NCBI GenBank assembly: GCA_029747015.1
Contig: JAKOGI010001181.1
Span: 186,001 to 250,000 of the forward strand
Direction of reading: 5' to 3'
DNA length: 64,000 nt
Origin: Carnegiea gigantea
Taxonomy: Eukaryota > Streptophyta > Magnoliopsida > Caryophyllales > Cactaceae
The notes below the pieces were generated by a model that saw nothing but the letters and a program-made list of their open reading frames with translations, was not told the DNA's origin and searched no databases. Shown here piece by piece: positions 33,031 through 44,124 of the stretch. Position numbers and translations under genes: made by a program. The stretch's first letter is position 1; every line of letters begins with the position of its first letter.

Positions 33031-34545
33031 ATGGGTGTCATCAGCGCATCAATAGAAATGCCTAATGGCAAAACTCTTCAGACCATAGTCATCCCCTCAG
33101 CCACAGAATTTGACAACCAATTTGATACCTTATGTTCTGTCATAAAATGCAACCCCATGGTTGCATTTGACACTAAATGGGCTTGTCAAATGGACCCCAT
33201 AAACACCAACAGAGCCAAAATTTCATGGCTAAAGCTTTGCAACCTTAACAACATGGCACGGCCACACCGTGCCGCTAGGCACAGGCGTGCATCCCCCTTT
33301 TCATACGTCGCAACTTAAACTGTTTAGATGGTGGTTTTGGGGCATCTCATTCATTGTTTTTTCTTTACTAGAGAGTATCTCTCAGAGGGGATTTTTAGGG
33401 TTTTCTTAGGAGAGTTTAATTGTTCCTTTTGATTCAATTTACAATTATTGAAGATTAGTTTTACTTCGATTCAACAATCAATCCAAGTTTATTCTCTGAT
33501 TCTTTCTCCCTTTCGTTGTTGTTTTAGAGTTTGGTTGAATCATATGTAGTACATTGATTATTAAATTGTTGGAATTTAGTATGATTTATGGCTAATCTCC
33601 CAAGTTAGGTTGGGATTGAAGCTGATTATGTTTATTGAATCATGAATTAGCCCTAGACCATTGTTTCCTTCATGCCTCCGTATATGAATTCTACTCTGCA
33701 CACCACATACTCGATGAAATGCTCGAAAGAGCATTCATCCATTATTATTTTCGGGTTTAGGGGAGCATTGAGAGACGAAACCTTTACTTAGCGTGACTTA
33801 GTAGACAACTAGGATTTTGATATGAAAACAATTAAAGTTCTAGTTGGGATCAAAGATTGTAGATCTTGTAATCCTTCAACCTTTAGTCCCATAAAAATAG
33901 GTGACTTTAGTTACAGGATTAGTCTTCGAGCCTTGAGAGAGGGAGGATATGGGCTTAATTGACAGTTTTTTCATTCATAAATACATGCTTAGTTCCATTT
34001 GATTGGGGTTAATGACTGATTCATTAGCATAATCGCACTGATATCTCAACCTAAGTACTTTAATACTCTGCAGTTTTATTCAATTCTTTAGTTGTTAACA
34101 TCCCCGTAGTTTAAATACAAACCTACAACTTGAGTGGTCTAGATTGAGCATTTGAATTAGTCTAGACAATGATGGAATCGAGATCAGAAATGCAATTGAT
34201 CTTAACATAGTCATTGCAGATGGTTGGAATGAACTTAATGCTTCCAGGACTTACTTTCCATATGATCACTATGAAGTATGGAAAGATTATGCACCGTAAG
34301 TTCCCCGGGCTACATCAGGGAAGTTTTCTCTTCCTGTATGTGGGGTACGCCTTTTGTCCACGTTATATTTTTGGGAATGAAGACTCCATATCAGACACCT
34401 CTTCCCATGATCACTGATGTCGAAAGTTTTACAAATGATCTGGATGGTCTCACAGTCCCTGTTTATGCTGCTCTTAAGATTGCAGTCAAGTTACTTATGG
34501 TCACCAAAGTAACAGGAAACTACAGAGAGGAAAGTTACCTTTAGT
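33031..34545 (+). pseudogene. WRN-type 3'-5' exonuclease-like gene, copy A', split
   Basis: The best-preserved N-terminus of the family: MGVISASIEMPNGKTLQTIV at 33031, then CNPMVAFDTKWACQMDP and ISWLKLCNL to about 33250. Motif I reads FDTKW where copies A and B have FDTEW or LDSEW, so a catalytic acidic residue is replaced by lysine. The frame is then interrupted by foreign DNA (33256-34171) and resumes at about 34172 with the IEIRNAIDLNIV block and a frameshifted C-terminal part up to about 34545 (LTVPVYAALKIAVKLLMVTK). The middle of the gene is missing. Pairs with copy A at 13790. Confidence 0.72.
33256..34171. mobile_element. Foreign insertion/replacement of about 0.9 kb inside exonuclease copy A'
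   Basis: Both edges are placed by comparison with copy A, which runs straight from LQLCNL to the IRNA block through about 150 bp. The replacing sequence starts ATGGCACGGCCACACCGTGCC (an inverted repeat, GGCACGGccaCACCGTGCC) and has no coding capacity. Its general look (AT-rich, GAGAGACGAAACC motifs) is like an LTR or untranslated leader fragment of a Ty3/gypsy element; class unproven. Confidence 0.4.
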
Positions 34546-35095
34546 GGGTCCGTGGGTGCCATCTCGCTTTGATGTGTCTGGCGTTGTCTTGAAGCATTGG
34601 TCCATGTGTCTTTCGACTACATTCGCCCCCATCCCCCCACCCCCGCCCCCCATCCCAAAAAAAAGCAGAAGGAAAAAATTTGTTACTGTTGTCGACTTGT
34701 CGTTCTGACTCATACCTAAAGAGTAAAGAGGTGTATGGTTCTAAGCCACTATGATTTTGCAAGCTCATTTCATTCTCGGTCGAATGTTGTTTACTATGAA
34801 AATTTTAACAGAAATCTCAAGGAAATTGGTGGGAACAGGTCCTGAGGCTTCTTATGGATGTTAACACCTCATACATGCTCAACGCAGAAAAACACAGGAC
34901 ACTGCACCTGATGCAACATAAACAAAAATACTCAATTAGGTGTCTCTTGTCACAAAGATTGCAACATACATGTGCTCATATAAAATACAATTAAAGTCTA
35001 AAATGAAAAGGACAAATTTTTCTAGATTTTTAATAATTCAAATATATTTCTTCCCACATCAGTCTTACTATGTATGTGTTTAAGATCAGTAATTC
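34546..35095. other. 3' flank of exonuclease copy A' (duplicated), no gene
   Basis: Matches 14460-14796 plus 19643-19820 and so preserves the uninterrupted version of the Copia target site (GAGGCTTCTTATGGATG near 34847). It includes a C-rich tract (34626-34653). Similarity ends near 35020, just before the MULE. Confidence 0.6.
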
Positions 35096-35145
35096 TACCG
35101 TCCATCCGATTGTACAATTGTATTTGTACAACTGGGCCCACCCAC
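35096..35145 (+). repeat. MULE left terminal inverted repeat
   Basis: Reads TACCGTCCATCCGATTGTAC and on to GGGCCCACCCA. Aligned to the right end on the opposite strand it shares CA-CCG-TTG, ATTTGT-CAAC and CCCACC with one gap, about 70 percent by eye. The outer limit is uncertain by several bases. Confidence 0.65.
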
Positions 35146-35615
35146 TGCCTTATTGGCACCCCCCACCATGCAAAAAGTGAATAACCTGCCCCTTAAAAAA
35201 AAAAAAAACAAAAGCTCGTAACTGCTGCAACTTCAAAACACCACGACGCAAAAACTTCCCTCACTTTCTCTCTCCCAAAACCCACTCAATTTTGTGCTTC
35301 AATTAGAGAAATTCTGCTACATTTGCTCACCGATTTCATCAAGAAATCTTCGCAAAATCACCACTAAAGTTTCAAGCAAACAAAATCAAAGTAAGTTTTA
35401 GCAAATTCGAAATTTATTGGCATGATCTAAAGAAAATGATGAATTCGTTTAGCATTCTAGGTATTAACAAAATTGCACACTCATTATCGCGTTTTATAAA
35501 TGTTTGCAGATGAAAGCTCAACAATCATCAGTATCGAAGAAGAGATCTGCTAGTGATGCATCAAACACTCCTCAGAAGAGGTATGTTGACAACCTTAAAA
35601 CTTCTTAAACCTAAT

Positions 35616-37100
35616 ATTAGTGAGCAAACGTGCATAACTAGTGAGAAGTACGTGCTTGTTCCTGATTTTGTTTGCAAATTTACAGCGAACACATTTACCT
35701 TGATGTTCACTAATACATCCAAGACACTTTTACCTCACCTACTCGGATTCTGTTTTATAGTGAGTTATACCTTGTATTGTGGTGAGCCATATCTTCATTT
35801 TAGTGAACTGTGAAATATGTGGTTGTTCCTATACACATATATCTACTATAGTGAGTCATGTGTTATCATGTAGTAAGCTAAGGCTTGTATGTAGTGAGCC
35901 ATAACAAAAATCTGGTGAGCTGTACATTATGTGCTAGTGCCTGTCAACATATACATGCTCCAATGAGTTGTGCCATATATTTTAGTGAGCTATGGCTTGA
36001 ATATAGTGAGCCATGACAAAACAGTAGTGAGCTATGAATAATATGCTAGTTCCTATTAACATATGCATCCTATACTAACATCTGCCTTATAATATAATCA
36101 CGTGTACTTTACACCCTAGTGTGCCATACTTAGTGAGCCAAGGCTTGTATGTAGTGAGCCATAACAAAAATCTGGTGAGTTGTACATTTGTTCTAGTGCC
36201 TGTCAATATATGCATGCTCCAGTGAGTTGTGCCATATATTGTAGTGAGCTATAACTTGAATATAGTGAGCCATGATAAAACCGTAGTGAGCTATGAATAA
36301 TATGCTAGTTCCTGTCAACATATGCATCCTATACTAACATCTATCTTATAATATAGTCACCTGTCCTTTACACTCTAGTGTGCCATACTTAGTGAGCTAA
36401 TGCTTGTATATAGTGAGCCATGACAAACATCTGGTGAGCTGTACATTATTTGCTAGTGCTTGTCAACATATGCATGCTCCAATGAGTTGTGCTATATATT
36501 TTAGTGAGCTATGGCTTGAATATAGTGAGCTATGACAAAACTGTAGTGAGCTGTGAATAATATGCTAGTTCCTGTCAACATATGCATCCTATACTAACAT
36601 CTGTCTTATAATATAGTCACCTGTACTCTACACCCTATTGTGCTATACTTAGTGAGCCAAGGCTTGTATGTAGTGAGCCATGACAAATATCTGGTGAGTT
36701 GTACATTACGTGCTAGTGCCTGTTAACATCTGCATGCTCGATGAGTTGTGCCATATATTTTAGTGAGCTATGGCTTGAATATAGTGAGCCATGACAACAT
36801 ATGCATCCTATTGTGACTTCTCTCTTATAATATAGTGAGCCGTACTTTACATCCTAGTGTGCCATACCTTAAATTTAGATAGTGGAACCATACATTAAAG
36901 TGTACAATCTCAAACACCAATCTCTTTTCATATACTGCTGTTTCATATGTACAGTGAGTTGTACCTTATATTATTGTGAGCCATGCTATTTCCTATCAAC
37001 ATATGCATCCTATTGTGACTTCTCTCTTATAATATAGTGAGCTTTACTTTGCATCCTAATGTATCCTACCTTAAACTGTTACTGAGCTGTACCTTTTGTT
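35616..37100 (+). repeat. GTGAGC array A in intron 1 of the ULP1-like gene
   Basis: Twenty-five exact GTGAGC plus about 18 one-mismatch variants (GTGAGT, ATGAGT and others), mostly preceded by TA or TG, spaced 21-22 bp within runs. Typical units: GTGAGCCATGACAAAACAGT and GTGAGCTATGGCTTGAATAT. Confidence 0.9.
35865..36840 (+). repeat. About 260 bp tandem repeat, nearly four copies
   Basis: AGGCTTGTAT and its variant occur at 35881, 36141, 36400 and 36660, a period of 259-260 bp, with the whole intervening pattern repeated (CATGCTCCAATGAGTTGTGC, CATCCTATACTAACATCTG). A higher-order repeat built from the 21-22 bp units. Confidence 0.92.
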
Positions 37101-37444
37101 CTAGTGTGCTATCACATTTCCTGTGATATTAACATAATATTCAATAATATTTCATAACATAGATCAAAGACAGAAGGGTCAATCACAAGCTCTCAAGACA
37201 TCATTATGAAGGTTGTCAGAGATATCTCATCTGAGCAACTGAACATTAGGTAATTACCGCTTGAAATACATGAAAAATAAACACAGTGTAGTCCACTGCG
37301 CTAGCATTATCTTTTCCTTTTTTTATTGAAGCCCAAATGATCAAAATAAAACAAATCAAACAAGTCAAGGAATGCAAGATGATATTCCTCACAATTCAGG
37401 GCAAGGTATGTATACATTATATTCTATGTTAATACATGTCAAAT

Positions 37445-37720
37445 AGTGAGCCCTGACATATGGGCTGGTGAGCCAATACAAATGTCTAGTGAGCTGATAA
37501 GCAAATGCAGTGAGCAGACAACTATATTTAGTGAGCTGACCTGTAATTGTACTGAGCAGACACCTATGTTCAGTGAGCTGACCTATAATTATAGTCGGCA
37601 GACAACTACGTTGAGTGAGCTCACACATCATTCTTGTGAGCAGACAACTATATTTAGTGAGCTGACCTATAATATTGGTGACCATACCTTTTATTTTAGT
37701 GAGCTGAAATGTATATATTG
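37445..37720 (+). repeat. GTGAGC array B (intron)
   Basis: Thirteen consecutive units, nearly all exactly 21 bp, ten with perfect GTGAGC. Two unit types alternate (GTGAGCTGACC... and GTGAGCAGACA...), giving a 42 bp super-period. Confidence 0.93.
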
Positions 37721-39294
37721 AGACCCACATTACATTAAACGTTACACATTTATTTACTTATACATCTTGTTCACTTATACAATATACCATGTCCAGCTAC
37801 AGAAGAAGCAACCAACGCAGCTCAACCAAAGCATCAGCAAACCCTATCCACCGCAGTGGAGACAACCTTTGCTGGGAAAACAAGTTCAACAAGTACTACT
37901 GCAACTAAGAGGAGGCTGAAACAAGAAGTGAGGAAACACAGAAATATTTGTACTCCACCTACTTCAGAAGATGAACATTCAGAAGCTCCCATAGCAGTGG
38001 AGAAACAAAAACACCAGGAAGAGGGAGGATAACCATCACAACCTACTCACCAGGAAGAGGGAGGATAACAGCAACAAAAACCAACAAACCCACCTCAACT
38101 AAGCACTATAGCATCAAGGAAGAGACTAAAGTTCATGCTGAAAAAAAGGAAAATAATACATAGTAGAAACTCCCCCAATGCTCCCAAAAACACAGCACAA
38201 GAAAGCTCTGAAAAAACAATTACTAACAGTGATCAATAACCTTCTGAGGAAACAGATGACACGGTGGATGATACCACTTACAAAATGCCTCCCCCAGGAC
38301 ATGTAGATGAATCAAACTCTGATGATGAAGTATTGGTGAAGAGAATAAAGAAGATAAAAGAAGGAACAAAGTCCAGGCCAAAGAAAATGCAACTGAGGGC
38401 AAAAAAGTGTGTTAAGTCACAACCCGAGAAGAAGGAGGATGTGAAAGAGTCCTAAACCTCCTATAAAGAGTGCACATCTCTCAGTTACAAAGCATAAAAA
38501 AGAACATAAATCCCTGAAGAAGAAACAACATGTCCAAAAAAGTGCTACTGTACCTGTTGAAGGCCCCAAGTCTGTGCAATCAGTGCTAAAGCCTGCAGAG
38601 GGGGACACAAAGCACAAGAAGATCTTTCAATCAAGAATGTCATCATCAGGGTTTGTTGGCATGATTACTCATTTCAATGAGGCACAGACAAAGGCAATAC
38701 AAGATATGGGGTTTGGAGGATTCCTCCACTTACAGGTCACATAATTGTTAGGGGATTTATGCAAATGGCTAGTGGATAGATTTGATCCATACTCAGTCAC
38801 CTTGTACATATCACCAGACAAAAGGATTAAAATTACACCAATGGATGTGCACATCACATTGGCACTTCCCATTGGTAGAAGGAAAGTTAAGGAGTTTTAT
38901 GGGAAAAAACCCAAAGATGCCAAATACAATAAAGTCCTTGATGCATGGAGAAAAGACTGGAATCTACAAGATGGGACCCCTAAACTGAGCCTAATGCCAC
39001 AATACATTCTCAGCCAGACTAATGCAGGGGAAAGTTTCAAAAGAAACTTTGTAATGTACATGGTATCATGCTTCTTCAATGGTTCAAAGAACGTACATTG
39101 CTCACCATATTTTGCTAAGAATGTGGCTCATATTGAGGACATAGCATCAATTGATTGGTGTCAGTACACCATTGACAGATTATGTGAATCTGTCAAAAAG
39201 AGGGCTTCAAACTTTGATGGCCCTATTCTATTCTTGATGGTAAGTTCTTTATACTATATAAGAATATCATGGTTTTATTAAGCACAATGTCATA

Positions 39295-39667
39295 TTTAGT
39301 GAGCTAAACATATATAATTAGTGAGCTAAACATATATCATTTTAAGCATGTCATAGACTTTAGCGAGAGCAACATACATTGTAGTGAATAGAAGATGTAT
39401 TTTAGTGAGCAGTTCAAAACTTTTGGTGATCTTAGCATATGTCATGGTGAGCATGGCATATACTTTAGTGAGCACAACATACATTGCAGTGAGCAGAAAA
39501 TGTATTTTAGTGAGTAGTCCAAAACTTTTGGTGAGCTAAACATATATCATTTTGAGCATGTCATATACTTCAGTGAGAGCAACATACGTTGTAGTGAGCA
39601 CAACATACATTGTAGTGAGCACATGGTGTATTTTAGTGAGCATACAAAAACTTTTGGTGAGCTATAC
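39295..39667 (+). repeat. GTGAGC array C (intron)
   Basis: Eleven exact copies plus variants (GTGAGT, TTGAGC, GCGAGA). The run from about 39403 to 39660 holds an exact 21 bp step for a dozen units. Confidence 0.92.
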
Positions 39668-40554
39668 AGATTGATTACAAATAAAATTTCTCTTATAGAT
39701 GCTATATCTTGACAGGGTTCTCTTGACAAGAAGGACTGTTTAGAGGCAATTCCCAACAATCAAGGGCTGGACAACAGAAAAGCTAAGGAAAAGAGTCAAA
39801 GAAGAGAGAAAATCCAATCAACTTGTTGGAATAGAAGAGTCAAAGGGCTTTGGAAAGGGAAGAGTGGAGCCTCCAATACAAATACCCAAGGAAGTGCATG
39901 CTGACCCACCTATACAAAAGCAACCTCAGCTACAAAAAGAAGAACATCAAAAGATCTTGCCAGAAAATGATGAACCATCAGAGTTAGAGGTAACATTTAT
40001 TTCTTTTTTTCATTTATATCAATCAAGCACAATGAAATATTTTAACCAAATATGTATCTAATATCTTATAATACTTGAATGTTGTCCACATTGCAGAAAG
40101 ATATGGAAGAAGTGGCTGAAGTAACAAAGACTTTAGGAAGTGCATTCAAGAGGTACAGGACATTCATGGACTACTTGTCAAACAGGTACCAAAACAATGA
40201 AGCACTCAAGAAGATAACAGATAAGGCCATAAGCATGTTCACTTCCTACTGTGAGGCTCAAATCTCCAAATTCCCACCAATGACACAGAGAGAAAAGAGT
40301 GATGAAACTACTGAGATACCATCATTCAGTCAAGAACAGAGCTTCTATACTTGAGGCCATAATTAAGTTGGAGAATGCGTTTATAAGGCAACAACAGACC
40401 AGCAGCAAAAACAGCAAAACTTCTGCATCAAGGCAATGTGCCAATTACATGCCAAGTTTTAAGCTGATTGATGATAGCCAAAGCCCAATTACTGCAACAC
40501 CAACAGCACCAGCATCACTTCACACATCACCTTCCCCCCCTGCAAAAGTAGATC

Positions 40555-40860
40555 AAGCACCACCACCCTACCCCACAGCAGAGACACATCAGACACCACC
40601 AACTTCCCTTCATCCACAGACATATCAGTCACCACCACCTTCCCCTCCTCCACAAACACATCAGACACCACCACTTTCCCCTCCTCCAAAGGAACATCAA
40701 ACACCACCACTTTTCCCTCCCCTAAAGGTACATCAATCACCAGCACCTTCCCCTCCTACACAAACACATCATACACCACCACCTTTCTCTCCTCCACAGG
40801 CACATCAAACACCACCACCCTCCCACCCACAACACCCTTCACAAACCCTTGAGACACAGC
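40555..40860 (+). repeat. Coding 36 bp minisatellite (proline-rich 12-residue repeat)
   Basis: About eight units of a 12-residue repeat around SPPPQTHQTPPP, encoded in the ULP1-like gene between the N-terminal block and the protease core. Units vary (QTYQSPPP, KEHQTPPL, KVHQSPAP). It is likely a flexible linker; unit count varies easily by slippage. Confidence 0.9.
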
Positions 40861-41035
40861 CACCACATGAATCATCTCAAACACCACCACCACCACCAAT
40901 TCCAAAGACACGAACAGATGGGGAAGAAAAGCAGAAAATAACTGAAGGAGAGCAGAAATGTCAAGGTAAAGAAGAAGGAAAGAATAAAAAAGAAAAAAAG
41001 ATGGTAGGGATTTACATTGACCATGATTTCACATT

Positions 41036-41412
41036 TAGTGAGTATACTATATAACTTGGTGAGCAGAAGACATATGTTAATGAGCTGGTGAGCATAACAC
41101 ATATATTAGTGAGCATAACCAATAATGTGGTGAGCAGAAAACATATGTTAGTGAGTAGAAGTTAAAATTTAGTGAGCATAAAGTATAACTTGGTGAGCAG
41201 AACACATATGTTAGTGAGCAGAAATTATATTGTAGCGAGCGTAGTGTATAACTTGGTGAACAGAACACATATATTAGTGAGCACAAGTTATATTTTAGTG
41301 AGCACAAAGTATAACTTGGTGAGTAGAATACATGTGTTATTGAGCAGAACATATATGATAGTGAGCACAACAAGTATTTCAGTGAGCTTAACAACTATTT
41401 TGGTGAGCACTT
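41036..41412 (+). repeat. GTGAGC array D (intron)
   Basis: Twelve exact copies. From 41193 to 41408 ten successive units have a strict 21 bp step, while the 15 linker bases differ in sequence (for example GTGAGCACAAGTTATATTTTA next to GTGAGCACAAAGTATAACTT). Because 21 is divisible by 3, long spurious frames open on both strands. Confidence 0.94.
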
Positions 41413-42352
41413 ACACATATTATGTATGCAGGAGAAGAGCACAGCAAGAAGCCCAGACATCAACCAAGGAGAGACAAAGGCCCAATGACAGAGCCCCTCT
41501 ACTCTCCTTTTGTGTAGAGAATAGCCAAGATTACAAGGGATTTGTCAGCCCAGGAAAGGATGGCAGCTAAATATGCATTCCATCCATCACAGGATCTTGA
41601 TTCAAAGTCAGCACATAACTCTAACACATACCACACTTAAAAACACTTAAAATAAAATGAATATAAACTTACATTGTTTTTTTTACTTTTCTTACTGAAC
41701 CAGTGAAGAAATCTTTGATAACGACATACATATTGCATATCGTTATCACATGTCTACCATGCGTCCACGAGAATACATTGATGCTCAGGTGATCAATGTT
41801 TGGACTACTATCCTTAACAATTTGGAGAGAAAGAGAAATGAAGGATCTCCAAGAAGATTTTTTGCACCAGTAGATGCAATGGTAAGTATATATTTATTTT
41901 ACATTTACACAAATGCACATAATCAAGCAACTAATTGTACTGCTACAAACATTCAGTCAACCTTGGAGCCCTTGATAAATCTAGCAAAATCAGTGGAGGC
42001 AAGATACATTGATTTTGAAACAATTCTTCAAAAAGAATTCCAGAGATGTGATAAATGGATCTCAGGAAAACTATTGCATCTGGTAAGCAATAATATAATA
42101 CATTTTAATTGTATGTAAAAACATCACATTATATAATATTAATCATTCTCCAATTTCAAGGTGTTCTTCCCATATGTCACAAGAAGCACTTCTTTGTCTT
42201 CTGCTTAAATTTGAAGGAGCACAGGCTTGATATCATCGATAACATGCACATCACTGCTCCATACAAAACCACATATAGAGAAACCCATCTATTAGTGGTA
42301 TATTCAAATGCTCACTGAATCATTTACTCTATAATACATCAACACAAAAAAC

Positions 42353-42612
42353 TGGTGAGCTTACAAATGTGATGAGCTAACACATAATATTGCTGAGCTA
42401 ACACATAATATTGGTGAGCTATCTCATGTACGTGGTGAGCCAATAAGTATGTGTAGTGAGCTAACACATAATATTGGTCTGCTAACACACGTATTTGGTG
42501 AGCTTATATGTATATGTAGTGAGCTAACACTCATATTTGGTGAGCCAACACACATTCGTGGTGAGCTAACACACATCTTTGGTGAGCTAATACCCATTTC
42601 CAGTGAGCTGAA
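42353..42612 (+). repeat. GTGAGC array E (intron)
   Basis: Ten exact copies and three variants at a 21 bp step, for example GTGAGCTAACACTCATATTT and GTGAGCCAACACACATTCGT. It ends just before the exon that carries the catalytic cysteine. Confidence 0.94.
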
Positions 42613-43255
42613 CAAAATTATTTATTCTACACAGACAAGATCTTTTAGAAGATTTCTTCAAGAGAGTGTTGGCCACCCAAAACGTGAAATTGTGAAGAAC
42701 ATGAAACCAGTGCAAATGAGAATGCAATGGAGAACAACAGATAATGTCACAGACTGTGGAATTTTTTGCATGAGACACATGGAGACTTATTTTGGACAAG
42801 GAGATAAATGGGATTGTGGCCTCAAGAAAAATGAAGTAAGCTTACTAAAAATTTGTTCTCTACAGAAATATATTCAATTATTAATGTTTTTTTTTTTTTT
42901 TTGGATTTTGTTTGTAGGATAAAAATCTGCTTGATGTAATACGAGCAAGGTACTGCTATGAAATCGTCAACAATGAAAATAACATATATAAAAATAGGGT
43001 GAAGAGGCTCGCCAAAGAGTTTCATGATAAACAATAAGCAAAACTGAATGCAAAATCAGCCCAACCTCAAGTGCAAACATCATAACTAATCAGCCTTACT
43101 TTAAGTTAGAATAATTGTAGAAACTTATGTTTATCGTCTAATTTTTAGCTAGACTAATTTTAACTTAGACTATTACTATTCATACCTTTAATGATTGTGA
43201 ACTACTGGTAAACAGCATTCACTATTTGATATCTTTAATCGATTACTATGTCAAA

Positions 43256-44035
43256 TTTCAGTGAGCTAGAATACACATGGAGTGAGCTTGTATCAAAATC
43301 CAGTGAGCTATATCTTTTACTATGCTAAATTCTATAGATGCATGCAGAATCAAACTACAATGATATTTTCTTTGTAATGTTAACTCAAATATTAAAGTGT
43401 TCAACATGTCATTGTCATACAATGCTATTCATTTACAATGTAAAGTCATCAAAAATATTACGCTAGTTTTATGGAAACTAGTGAGCTAACGCATAAAACT
43501 AATGAGCTATGAATCTTCAGCAGTGATCAACAAATTATAAGTATCAAAAGTATTCACCCTACTATAACCTTCAAAATTATTCAGCATCATTTACTTAAAC
43601 TTCAAAGAACACATCATGATGATAAAGAATACACATTCGACCACTATTAATCAAGAAACAGATTATACATTAAAAATATTTGTTCAAGTCATACTATTGA
43701 TTCAACTGATTGCTAGGAATCGTATCCCCATTTGTTTGCCTCAATCTTTCATCAAAAATCAAGCTAAAAACCCTATACATTTCATTAAAGTCTACCGCTG
43801 GATTAGATGCAACTGGGGCATTAGAGGAACCTGCAGCAACAACGTAAACCACCACAGCAAAAACGTATTGGTAGTGAGCATATATATGCATATAGTGAAC
43901 CAACGTATAAATATAGTGAGTGCAACGTGTAAAAGTAACAGTGTGAGAACTGAAAACATAGTGAGCCAATACAAACATTTAGTGAGCGGAGCCCATATAG
44001 TAGTGAGCGTATCAAAACAATTAGGGAGCTAAAAA
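43256..44035 (+). repeat. GTGAGC array F between the two convergent MULE genes, sparse
   Basis: Eight exact copies in two clusters (43259-43500 and 43873-44030) plus variants (GTGAAC, GTGAGT, ATGAGC). This is the intergenic space downstream of both genes; the order is more eroded than in the introns. Confidence 0.85.
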
Positions 44036-44124
44036 CACATATTAATTGAACTGGTATTAGCAGCAGAATCAGCAAACTCCAAAATGATATTAATATAAGG
44101 AATATAGATTATTAAATCAGCTTA

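Larger units (their letters stand above)
35510..43037 (+). pseudogene. MULE-borne ULP1-like (C48) cysteine protease gene, multi-exon, broken
   Basis: Exons from splice signals: 35510-35580, 37163-37249, 37332-37405, 37797-39239, 39699-39989, 40097-about 41003, about 41431-41608, about 41704-41880, about 41956-42080, about 42161-42297, about 42632-42836, about 42918-43037. The N-terminal half is K/E/S-rich; 38640-39239 has a conserved block (GFGGFLHLQ, LCKWLVDRFDP, ITPMDVHITLALPIG) seen in plant ULP1-family transposon proteins, near DUF1985. A proline-rich repeat follows, then the C48 core: HFFVFCLNLKEHRLDIIDN (His and Asp) and WRTTDNVTDCGIFCMRHME (catalytic Cys). Lesions include TAA at 38032, 38068 and 38238, a frameshift near 38450, TAA near 38741 and a frameshift near 40340. 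The family cleaves SUMO/ubiquitin-like tags; activity in transposon copies is not established. Confidence 0.82.

Noticed and set aside
37445..41412. CRISPR-like regularly spaced repeats
   Set aside because: The constant part is only six bases, the spacers are 15 bp and related to each other, and the host is a plant transposon intron.
35616..43037. GTGAGC sites as alternative splice donors
   Set aside because: The orientation does not flip in the minus-strand gene, and the strict 21 bp step has no splicing explanation.
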